5,844 nt of DNA from Planctomycetota bacterium. GTDB lineage: Bacteria > Planctomycetota > MHYJ01 > JACPRB01. The notes beneath the pieces were generated by a model that worked only from the letters and a program-made list of their open reading frames with translations, was not told the origin of the DNA and made no database searches. Positions within the stretch are counted from its first letter, which is position 1. Every line of letters begins with the position of its first letter. The DNA lies in contig JACQFK010000203.1 of the NCBI GenBank assembly GCA_016200125.1, forward strand, positions 1 to 5,844, given 5' to 3'. The translations under genes and the position numbers were made by a program. Shown piece after piece: positions 1 to 5,844 of the stretch.

Positions 1-1083
1 GGTGATGATCGGGATGTTGAAGGAGTCGCAGAAGCGGATGAAGCGGGCGGCCTTGACCGAGCTGTCGATGTCCAGGCATCCGGCGAGGAAGGCGGGCTGC
101 TGGGCGACGATCCCGACGGAGCGGCCATTGAGCCGGGCGAAGCCCACCAGGATGTTCCGGGCGAAGTCCTTGTGGACCTCGAAGAAGACGCCGTTGTCGA
201 CGACGGTCGTGAGGACGTCCTTCATGTCGTAGGGCTTCTGGGGGCTGTCGGGGACGATGTCGTTGAGCTTGCGGTCGCGCCGCGTGGGATCGTCCCCGGT
301 GGGGACGTGGGGCGGCTCCTCCAGGTTGTTCTGCGGCACGTAGGAGAGGAGCTGGCGGATCTGCTGGAGGCAGTCGGCCTCGTTCCGCGTCGCGAAGTGG
401 GCCACGCCGCTCTTCTCGTTGTGGACCGCGGCGCCGCCGAGGTCCTCGAAAGTCACCTGCTCGCGCGTCACCTCCTTGATGACGTTCGGGCCCGTGACGA
501 ACATGTAGCTGGTCCCCTGGACCATGAAGACGAAGTCGGTGATGGCGGGCGAGTAGACGGCGCCGCCGGCGCAGGGCCCGAGGATCGCGGAGATCTGGGG
601 GATCACGCCGCTGGCGAGCGTGTTGCGCAGGAAGATGTCGGCGTAGCCGCCCAGCGACTCGACGCCCTCCTGGATCCGGGCGCCGCCGGAGTCGTTTAGG
701 CCGATGACCGGGATGCCGAGCCTCAGGCTCTGGTCCTGGATCTTGCAGATCTTCCGCGCGTGGGCGAGGCCGAGCGAACCGCCGAGCACGGTGAAGTCCT
801 GGGAGAAGACCCCCACGGGCCGCCCGTCGATGCGTCCGAAGCCGGTGACCACGCCGTCGCCCGGGAACTTCTTGGACGCCATCCCGAAGTGGGTGGCGGA
901 GTGCTCGACGAACATGTCGATCTCGTCGAAGGAGCCCTCGTCGACGAGGAGCGCGACGCGCTCCCGGGCGGTCATCTTGCCGGCGGCGTGCTGGCGGGCG
1001 ACCTTGTCGGGACCGCCGCCCTCGAGCGCCTTGCGCCGGAGCTTGTCGAGATTGGCCTGCCGATCTTCGGACATGGGCGACAT
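1..1083 (-). CDS. Acyl-CoA carboxylase carboxyltransferase (beta) subunit, PccB/MmdA family, C-terminus cut by window edge
   Basis: This is a biotin-dependent carboxyltransferase subunit. It would move a carboxyl group between carboxybiotin and an acyl-CoA (propionyl- or acetyl-CoA), or act in reverse in a methylmalonyl-CoA decarboxylase. The frame is open for 361 codons to the left edge; the family is usually about 510-530 residues, so roughly 150 are missing. Visible family motifs are the N-terminal [18 protein letters not shown] segment (residues 35-52), the SGGARIQEG oxyanion loop (132-140), [12 protein letters not shown] (169-180), the [15 protein letters not shown] segment (192-206) with LGGAAVH (215-221), and the C-terminal crotonase-like domain starting at [10 protein letters not shown] (331-340), cut just before the expected VDVPGF motif. 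ATG at 1083 is chosen because a GGGAG ribosome site lies 5 bases upstream; a second in-frame ATG at 1074 is possible. It lies downstream of the TPR gene in the same direction. The substrate-determining residue of the C-terminal domain is outside the window, so I give no gene symbol. Confidence 0.95.
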   Translation of the reverse strand, partial: MSPMSEDRQANLDKLRRKALEGGGPDKVARQHAAGKMTARERVALLVDEGSFDEIDMFVEHSATHFGMASKKFPGDGVVTGFGRIDGRPVGVFSQDFTVLGGSLGLAHARKICKIQDQSLRLGIPVIGLNDSGGARIQEGVESLGGYADIFLRNTLASGVIPQISAILGPCAGGAVYSPAITDFVFMVQGTSYMFVTGPNVIKEVTREQVTFEDLGGAAVHNEKSGVAHFATRNEADCLQQIRQLLSYVPQNNLEEPPHVPTGDDPTRRDRKLNDIVPDSPQKPYDMKDVLTTVVDNGVFFEVHKDFARNILVGFARLNGRSVGIVAQQPAFLAGCLDIDSSVKAARFIRFCDSFNIPIIT

Positions 1084-1086
1084 GAT

Positions 1087-1142
1087 AACTCCCAACTCCC
1101 AAATCCCAATGAAATCCCAACACCCGACTCCCAACAACTCCC
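1087..1142. repeat. Degenerate heptamer tandem array, unit AACTCCC (GGGAGTT on the minus strand)
   Basis: Seven related 7-base units lie between the TPR gene and the carboxyltransferase start: AACTCCC at 1087 and 1094, AAATCCC at 1101 and 1112, AACACCC at 1119, GACTCCC at 1126, and AACTCCC at 1136. Spacers of 4 bases (1108-1111) and 3 bases (1133-1135) interrupt the array. Each unit keeps the CCC. On the minus strand, which is the mRNA sense here, the units give GGG tracts separated by 4-8 bases. They also give repeated GGGAG ribosome-site cores ahead of the start codon. Short heptamer arrays are known in intergenic DNA of some bacteria, for example cyanobacterial STRR sequences. Whether this one has a role is unknown. 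Confidence 0.8.
1089..1093 (-). promoter_or_regulatory. Ribosome binding site for the carboxyltransferase gene
   Basis: On the minus strand GGGAG ends 5 bases before the ATG at 1083, which supports that start over the internal ATG at 1074 (14 bases away). The same GGGAG core recurs further upstream because it is part of a heptamer array, so this site may derive from the repeat. Confidence 0.6.
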
Positions 1143-1190
1143 GACAGACCGCCAGACGCAGACGGTTCGGGGCGTGGAGCGGGGCGGGGC

Positions 1191-3329
1191 TTACTCTTTC
1201 TTGTCCGAGGCGGTGCGGCGCTCGAGGGGGGCGTCGTCGCCGGCCTTGGCCCAGTCGGCCTTCGCGCCCTCCTCGTCGCCGCCGGCGAACTTCGCCTCGG
1301 CGCGCAGGGCGTAGAGCTTGGTCGACTTCGGCTCGAGGGCGAGCAGGCGGGTGTAGTCCGCGATCGCCTCGGCGTAGCGCTTCTCGCGGCGGTAGATCTC
1401 GGCGCGGTGGGCCAGGGCGTCGTGCTCGGGCTCCAGCTCGATGGCGCGCGTGAAGTCCTGCAGCGCCGCGTCCGCGGGAGGCGACTTGAGGAGGAGGATC
1501 CCGCGCTCGCGGTAGAGCGAGGCGACGTTCGGCGCGAGCTCGATCGCCGCCGCGAAGTCGCCGAGCGCGGCCGCCGTCTCGCCCTTGCCGGCCTGGGCCT
1601 GGGCCCGGGCGCGCCAGGCCCAGACGTAGCCCGGATCGACCCGCAGGGCCTCCGTGGCCGCCTGGATCGCGATCTCCCATTCCTTCCGCAGGACGCTGAT
1701 CTCCGCGCGCTCGGTCTGGGCCCAGGCATAGTTCGGGCTCAGCTCCACCGCCTTCGTGAAGTCGTTGAAGGCCGGGATCATCTCGCCGAGCTTCCGATAG
1801 CAGCGGCCGCGGCTCGCGTAGAGGTCGGCCCGGGTCGAGCCGGTCCCGATCACCTCCGTGTAGTCCTCGATCGCGCCGGTCCAGAGTTCGCGGCTTTCGC
1901 GGAGGTCGGCGCGCGCCTCGCGGAACTGGAGGAGCTTCGGGTTCAGCGTCAGGCCGCGGTCGAGCTCGGCCAGCGCCTCGGTCCGCATCTCCTTCTGGAT
2001 CAGGAGCCGCCCGCGTTCCGCGTGGCCCCAGGCGAAGGTCGGGACCGCGGTGGTCAGCTGGACGCAGGCGGCGAGGGAAAGCTCGATGCCGCCGATGCGG
2101 TGCTGGACCTCGATCAGGCGGGGCCCGGCGTCGTCCGTGGAGTGGCCGGCCCGGAGCGCGCCCTGGTAGTCCGCCGCCGCGAGGGTCAGCTCGTTCCGGT
2201 CGCGCCGGATGTCGCCTCTCAGGACGACGTATTCGGTGGTGCCGGGGGCGAGCTTGAGCGCGGTCTCGATGTCCGCCAGCGCCGCCTCCAGGTCCTTCTT
2301 CTGGTGGCGCAGGCGCGAGCGGCGGGCGAAGGTGAAGGCGAACTGGAAGTCCTTCAGGATTGCCCGCGAGTAGTCGCCGATCGCCTCGTCGAGCTGCTGC
2401 TTGCGGAGGCGGTACTCCTCGCGCGCCAGGTAGATCATCGTGTCGCGGGGCTCCAGCTCGAGGGCCTTGCTGAAATCGGCCAGCGCCTTGTCGAGCTGGT
2501 TCGAGTCCTCGTAGGCCCGCGCCCGGGCGCGGTAGCCCTCGAGGAAGTACGAGTCGAGCTCGAGGGCCTTCGTCAGGTCCTCGACCGCCTTGCCGAACTG
2601 GCCCATCTTCGAATGGATGGCCGCGCGGGTGTGGTAGTGGAGCTTCTCGGCGGGCTCGATGCGGATGACTTCGCCGTAGTCGCGGAGGGCGGCGTCGAAG
2701 TCCGCGCGGTCCAGGAGGATGCGCGCCCGCTCGAGGTAGGCGCCGGTGTAGCGCGGGTTGTAGCGCAGCGCCGTGTTGAAGTCGGCGAAGGCCTTCGTGA
2801 ACTCCTTCTTCTGGGCGTAGGCGGCGCCGCGGTTGGCGTAGGCCTTGAAGAAGTCCGGGGTCGCCTTGAGGACGAGGGTGTAGTCGACGATCGCCGCGTC
2901 GAGCTGGCCCGCGGCCTGGCGGGCGAGGCCGCGGTTGAAGAGCGAGGCCTGGTCGCGGGGGTCGAGCTGGACGGCCTTGTCGAAATCGGCGATGGCCCGT
3001 TCGAAGTCCGGCTTGGCCAGGTACACGAGTCCGCGCTCCCGGTAGGCCCAGATTTCGCCGGCGTTGAGGCCGATGGCGTGATCGAGGTCCTGGATGGCTT
3101 TGTCGAGCTCTCCCTTCCGGCGGTAGACGCGGCCGCGGTGGGAGTAGGCGGCGGCGTAGCGGGGATTCAGGAGGGTGGCGCGGGTGTAGGAGGCGATCGC
3201 GGACTCGAATTCGTTCTTCTCCGCGTAGGCATCGCCCTCGGCCAGCGCGTCGCCGGCCTGGGCCTGGGCGGACCCTGCGGCCAGGGCCAGGGCCGTCGCG
3301 GCCGCCATGCAGAAGGCAGACAGTCTCAT
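1191..3329 (-). CDS. Exported tetratricopeptide-repeat protein with about 20 TPR units
   Basis: This is a 712-residue protein with an N-terminal Sec-type signal peptide: Arg2, a hydrophobic Ala/Leu stretch at about 4-19, and a likely cut after Ala23 or Ala25. There is no lipobox cysteine, so it is predicted to be periplasmic or secreted, not a lipoprotein. From about residue 26 to the end it is almost pure TPR in 34-residue steps, with the usual small-residue, Tyr, Ala-Ile and Pro pattern. Clear units include 60-93, 94-127, 162-195, 264-297, 500-533, 534-567, 568-601 and 602-635. Spacing breaks at about 393-432, splitting the array into blocks of about 10 and 8 units. A charged tail (701-712) ends the protein. 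No catalytic domain or transmembrane anchor is visible. TPR arrays are protein-binding scaffolds; the partner is unknown. ATG 3329 is chosen because it gives the signal peptide; AGAG lies 6 bases upstream, a weak ribosome site. It occupies the place downstream of fabG where acpP often lies. Confidence 0.93.
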   Translation of the reverse strand: MRLSAFCMAAATALALAAGSAQAQAGDALAEGDAYAEKNEFESAIASYTRATLLNPRYAAAYSHRGRVYRRKGELDKAIQDLDHAIGLNAGEIWAYRERGLVYLAKPDFERAIADFDKAVQLDPRDQASLFNRGLARQAAGQLDAAIVDYTLVLKATPDFFKAYANRGAAYAQKKEFTKAFADFNTALRYNPRYTGAYLERARILLDRADFDAALRDYGEVIRIEPAEKLHYHTRAAIHSKMGQFGKAVEDLTKALELDSYFLEGYRARARAYEDSNQLDKALADFSKALELEPRDTMIYLAREEYRLRKQQLDEAIGDYSRAILKDFQFAFTFARRSRLRHQKKDLEAALADIETALKLAPGTTEYVVLRGDIRRDRNELTLAAADYQGALRAGHSTDDAGPRLIEVQHRIGGIELSLAACVQLTTAVPTFAWGHAERGRLLIQKEMRTEALAELDRGLTLNPKLLQFREARADLRESRELWTGAIEDYTEVIGTGSTRADLYASRGRCYRKLGEMIPAFNDFTKAVELSPNYAWAQTERAEISVLRKEWEIAIQAATEALRVDPGYVWAWRARAQAQAGKGETAAALGDFAAAIELAPNVASLYRERGILLLKSPPADAALQDFTRAIELEPEHDALAHRAEIYRREKRYAEAIADYTRLLALEPKSTKLYALRAEAKFAGGDEEGAKADWAKAGDDAPLERRTASDKKE

Positions 3330-3354
3330 CGGGTTCTCTGAAGGGGGAGTTTAT

Positions 3355-3382
3355 CACATAAGGTATGCGGCCCGGGGGGCAA
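3355..3382 (-). promoter_or_regulatory. Possible weak promoter for the TPR gene
   Basis: On the minus strand, TTGCCC (3382-3377) and TATGTG (3360-3355) are 16 bases apart and lie upstream of the TPR start at 3329. They match the sigma-70 boxes at four and three of six positions. The stretch 3350-3360 is the only AT-rich patch in this gap, which is the main reason to note it. The call is tentative. Confidence 0.2.
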
Positions 3383-3388
3383 AGCGGG

Positions 3389-3422
3389 AAAAAAAGCCGG
3401 AGAAAGCTAGGGGAATCCCCTA
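3389..3422 (-). terminator. Candidate intrinsic terminator or attenuator after fabG
   Basis: A 6-bp inverted repeat (TAGGGG at 3408-3413 and CCCCTA at 3417-3422, 3-base loop) covers the fabG TAG stop codon. Downstream on the minus strand is a run of seven T (3395-3389). The T-run begins 12 bases after the stem, further than in a standard intrinsic terminator, and the stem is short. It may act weakly, or the fabG and TPR genes may be co-transcribed through it. Confidence 0.3.
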
Positions 3423-4157
3423 CATCGCCATGCCGCCGTCGACGCCCAGGACCTGGCCCGTGACGTAGCCGGCGAGGTCGCTCGCGAGGAAGAGCACCGC
3501 CGCCGCGATCTCCTTCGCCTCGCCCATCCGCCGCAGCGGCAGGCTCTGCACGACGTCTTCGATGACCTTGGCGTCTACCTTCGCGGCCATGTCGGTGTTG
3601 ATGAAGCCGGGCGCGACGGCGTTGACGCAGACGCCGCGCGAGCCGAGCTCGCGGGCGGCGGTCTTGGTGAGGGAGATCAGTCCGCCCTTCGAGGCGCTGT
3701 AGTTCGCCTGCCCGGCGTTGCCCAGCACTCCCGCGACGCTGGAGATGTTGATGATGCGCCCCGCCTTGGACCGCATGAGGAAGCGGCCGGCGGCCTTGAT
3801 GAACAGGAAGGGCCCCTTCAGGTTCGTGTCGAGGACGGTGTCCCAGTCCTCCTCCTTGATCCGGAGGAGCAGGTTGTCGCGCGTGACGCCGGCGTTGTTG
3901 ACCAGGATGTCCAGGCCGCCGAGCGCCTGGGCGGCCTTCTCGACCGTGGCCTCGATCTCGGCGGGCTTGGAGACGTCGCACTTCAGGGCGAGGGCGCCGT
4001 TGCCGATCTCGGCGACGAGCGAGTTCAGGAGTTCCTCGTTCGTGGCGACGCAAGCGACCTTGGCCCCCGCCCCGGCGAGCGCCTTGGCGATCTCCCGCCC
4101 GATCCCGCGGCTGGCCCCGGTGACCAGAGCCGAGCGTCCGGACAAGTCAATCTTCAT
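3420..4157 (-). CDS. fabG: 3-oxoacyl-[acyl-carrier-protein] reductase
   Basis: This short-chain dehydrogenase/reductase uses NADPH to reduce 3-ketoacyl-ACP to 3-hydroxyacyl-ACP in the elongation cycle of type II fatty-acid synthesis; it is cytosolic. The 245 residues match the usual FabG length. Visible motifs are the TGASRGIG cofactor loop (13-20), Asp61 of the CDV segment, NNAG (87-90), catalytic Asn112 (TNLKG), Ser140 (ISSVAG), and Tyr153 with Lys157 (YSASK). The C-terminal segment ends in [14 protein letters not shown], as typical. The frame stays open upstream to an ATG at 4208, but the extra 17 residues are encoded by intergenic repeat sequence, and families of this type start at MKIDLSG-like sequence. 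ATG 4157 is therefore preferred, with a weak GAGAG ribosome site 8 bases upstream. It follows fabD in the same direction, as in many fab clusters, but across a 153-bp repeat-bearing gap. Confidence 0.97.
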   Translation of the reverse strand: MKIDLSGRSALVTGASRGIGREIAKALAGAGAKVACVATNEELLNSLVAEIGNGALALKCDVSKPAEIEATVEKAAQALGGLDILVNNAGVTRDNLLLRIKEEDWDTVLDTNLKGPFLFIKAAGRFLMRSKAGRIINISSVAGVLGNAGQANYSASKGGLISLTKTAARELGSRGVCVNAVAPGFINTDMAAKVDAKVIEDVVQSLPLRRMGEAKEIAAAVLFLASDLAGYVTGQVLGVDGGMAM

Positions 4158-4165
4158 GCGAGAGT

Positions 4166-4170
4166 CTCTC
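4166..4170 (-). promoter_or_regulatory. Weak ribosome binding site for fabG
   Basis: GAGAG lies 8 bases before the ATG at 4157 and supports this start over the in-frame ATG at 4208. It sits in the small palindrome GAGAGACTCTC (4170-4160), which could form a 4-bp stem over the site. A second purine stretch, AGAGGG (4179-4174), is further upstream. Confidence 0.4.
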
Positions 4171-4230
4171 TTTCCCTCTGGAGAACCCGTAGACAGTACC
4201 CAGTACACAACGGAGAGGCTCCCCCCTCCT

Positions 4231-4247
4231 GTCCCCCTGCGGGGGAC
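4231..4247. repeat. Small GC hairpin, 7-bp stem
   Basis: GTCCCCC (4231-4237) pairs perfectly with GGGGGAC (4241-4247) across a 3-base loop. It is the left hairpin of the fabD-fabG gap. No T-run follows on either strand, so it is not called a terminator. Confidence 0.75.
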
Positions 4248-4250
4248 GCT

Positions 4251-4273
4251 CGCCCTCCCCGCCGGGGAGGGCG
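4251..4273. repeat. Strong GC hairpin, perfect 10-bp stem
   Basis: CGCCCTCCCC (4251-4260) pairs perfectly with GGGGAGGGCG (4264-4273) across the loop GCC. In the fabD-fabG transcript it would be a very stable structure downstream of the fabD stop codon. It could protect the upstream message from 3' decay or lower fabG expression, as extragenic palindromes can; this is inference. Confidence 0.8.
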
Positions 4274-4282
4274 GGGAGGGGG
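4264..4282 (+). other. G-quadruplex-type motif on the plus (template) strand
   Basis: Four G-runs of 4, 3, 4 and 5 bases are separated by single bases (A, C, A), an ideal short-loop quadruplex pattern. It lies on the strand that is the template for all genes here, so it could form in DNA but not in the fabD-fabG mRNA. It shares bases with the 10-bp hairpin, so the two structures exclude each other. Confidence 0.6.
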
Positions 4283-4310
4283 AAATCTCTGCCTGATGGG
4301 TACTGGATTC

Positions 4311-5191
4311 TCAGGCTGCTCCTTCGATCGAGACCACCTCGGCCTTGTCGTCGATTTTGCGGACGAGGCCCGCGAGGACCCGGCCCGGGCCGAATTCGAA
4401 GTACGTCGAGGCGCCGATCGCGCGGATCGAGTCCTCCCAGAGCACCGGGCTGCAGATCTGCGTCGCGAGCGCCGCGCGGATCTCCTCGGGATCGCTGAGC
4501 GGCCGGGCGTTCACGTTGGCGTAGACGGGGATCCGCGGCCGGGAGATCTTCACCGCCGCGAGCTCCTTCTGCATCTGCTCCTGGGCGGACTTCATCACGA
4601 CCGAGTGGTAGGCGCCGGCGACCTTGAGGGGGATCGCCCGCTTCGCGCCGAGCTCCTTGGCCTTCGCCACCGCCTTTTCGAGCGCCCCGTTCTCGCCGCT
4701 CAGCACGATCTGGCCCGGCGCGTTCAGGTTGGCGACGCCGACGTCGCCCTGGCCCCGGCAGGCCTCGGCGCACTTGTCGCGGTCGAGGCCGAGGATCGAG
4801 ACCATGCCCGAGGGCGTGCGGTCGCAGGCCTCCTGCATCGCGCGGCCGCGCTTCTGGAGGAGCCGCACGCCGTCCTCGAAGCTGAGCGACCCCGCATAGA
4901 CGTGGGCGCTGTACTCGCCGAGCGAGAGGCCCGCCGCGGCCTCCCCGGGGGGGAGGCCCTTCTGCGCGGCGACCTCGAGACAGGCGATCCCGTGGACGAG
5001 CAGGGCTGGCTGGCAGCGGTCGGTGCGGTTGAGCTCCTCGGCGGGCCCCTCGAAGCAGACCTTCGCGAGGTCGAACTCCAGGATCTTCGACGCGCGGTCG
5101 AAGAGCTCCTTCGCCTTCGGGAACGCCGCGGCGAGGTCCTTGCCCATCCCGACGGCCTGCGATCCCTGGCCGGCGAAGAGATAGGCGACGC

Positions 5192-5198
<7 letters not shown>
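4311..5198 (-). CDS. fabD: Malonyl-CoA:ACP transacylase
   Basis: FabD transfers the malonyl group from malonyl-CoA to acyl carrier protein, giving the extender unit for fatty-acid synthesis; it is cytosolic. The 295 residues fit the family. Visible motifs are GQGSQ (10-14, with oxyanion Gln11), the nucleophile Ser92 in GLSLGEYSA (90-98), Arg117 (binds the malonyl carboxylate) in KRGRAMQEA (116-124), catalytic His198 in GAYHS (195-199), and Gln247 in TQICSPVLW. The residue before the nucleophile is Leu91, where most FabD proteins have His (GHSLG). The start is a tandem GTG GTG (5198 and 5195). The first gives the same spacing to GQGSQ as E. coli FabD; the second would overlap the fabH stop as GTGA. 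Either way the gene overlaps fabH by 4-7 bases, so the two are almost certainly co-transcribed and translationally coupled. No strong ribosome site is seen, which fits coupling. Confidence 0.97.

Positions 5199-5844
<646 letters not shown>

Larger units (their letters stand above)
4181..4312. repeat. Imperfect inverted-repeat element between fabD and fabG (MITE- or REP-like candidate)
   Basis: The two ends of the gap are related in inverted orientation. The left arm begins GAGAACCC (4181) and carries CAGTACCCA (4194-4202). The right arm, read on the minus strand from 4312, begins GAGAATCC and carries the same CAGTACCCA (4305-4297). The arms then continue inward with similar runs: GGAGAGGCTCCCCCCTCC from the left (4212-4229) and GCAGAGATTTCCCCCTCC from the right. 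The core holds two strong hairpins. The left arm also repeats the heptamer CAGTACC/CAGTACA in tandem (4194-4207). The right end overlaps the fabD stop codon. No transposase is present, so any mobility would depend on another copy. An alternative is a static extragenic palindrome. Confidence 0.55.

Noticed and set aside
1087..1142. CRISPR array
   Set aside because: Units are 7 bases, degenerate and directly adjacent; there are no spacers of CRISPR size and no cas genes.
172..1314. Several plus-strand open frames (172-699, 704-1453, 760-1314)
   Set aside because: They lie opposite the carboxyltransferase gene and the end of the TPR gene, with low-complexity translations and no motifs.
1407..3341. 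A 644-residue open frame on the plus strand
   Set aside because: It is the antisense shadow of the TPR gene. Its Val/Leu/Arg/Gly/Glu-rich composition is what GC-rich coding DNA gives on the opposite strand, and it shows no family motif.
4194..4206. FapR-like operator because of the AGTACC...GTAC palindrome near fab genes
   Set aside because: FapR sites are longer and AT-rich at the flanks and lie in promoters. Here the bases are part of a heptamer repeat inside an operon, and the match is only a few bases.
4158..4208. N-terminal extension of fabG to the ATG at 4208
   Set aside because: The 17 extra residues are encoded by the intergenic repeat sequence, and the protein from 4157 already has normal FabG length and start.
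4231..4273. Intrinsic terminator between fabD and fabG
   Set aside because: The two hairpins are strong, but neither is followed by a T-run on either strand.
4147..4773. A 208-residue minus-strand open frame spanning fabD, the gap and the fabG start
   Set aside because: It is out of frame with both genes, is Arg/Gly/Pro-rich and reads through the repeat element; it is a frame shadow.

Overview
The window comes from a GC-rich bacterium: codon third positions are almost all G or C, genes are tightly packed, and all five genes lie on the minus strand. The gene content is type II fatty-acid synthesis plus an acyl-CoA carboxylase carboxyltransferase and an exported TPR protein. An export signal on the TPR protein fits a cell with a periplasm, but the phylum cannot be fixed from the window. 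The GLSLGEY form of the FabD active-site motif is one I associate with Planctomycetota-like lineages; this is a weak hint only.

Reading in the direction of transcription (high to low coordinates): the C-terminal two thirds of FabH (5844-5192) runs off the right edge. Its stop codon overlaps the tandem GTG start of fabD (5198-4311). A 153-bp gap follows, filled by an imperfect inverted-repeat element with two strong GC hairpins, a G-quadruplex-type run and short heptamer repeats. Then comes fabG (4157-3420), and a 90-bp gap with a small inverted repeat over the fabG stop codon and a T-run. Next is a 712-residue secreted protein made almost only of tetratricopeptide repeats (3329-1191). A 107-bp gap holds a degenerate heptamer array on its pccB-proximal side. 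Last is the N-terminal 361 residues of a PccB/MmdA-type carboxyltransferase (1083-1), which runs off the left edge.

FabD loads malonyl groups onto acyl carrier protein, FabH condenses acetyl-CoA (or another short acyl-CoA) with malonyl-ACP, and FabG reduces the resulting 3-ketoacyl-ACP. These three form one functional block. The usual next gene, acpP, is absent; the TPR gene sits there instead. The carboxyltransferase could supply or consume malonyl-, propionyl- or methylmalonyl-CoA, but the residues that would settle its substrate lie beyond the window edge.

The genes themselves are ordinary. The least explained sequence is in the two larger intergenic gaps, both of which carry period-7 C-rich units, and in the fabD-fabG gap, which looks like a small mobile or extragenic palindromic element. 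I found no CRISPR array, RNA gene, transposase, defence gene or clear novel system.
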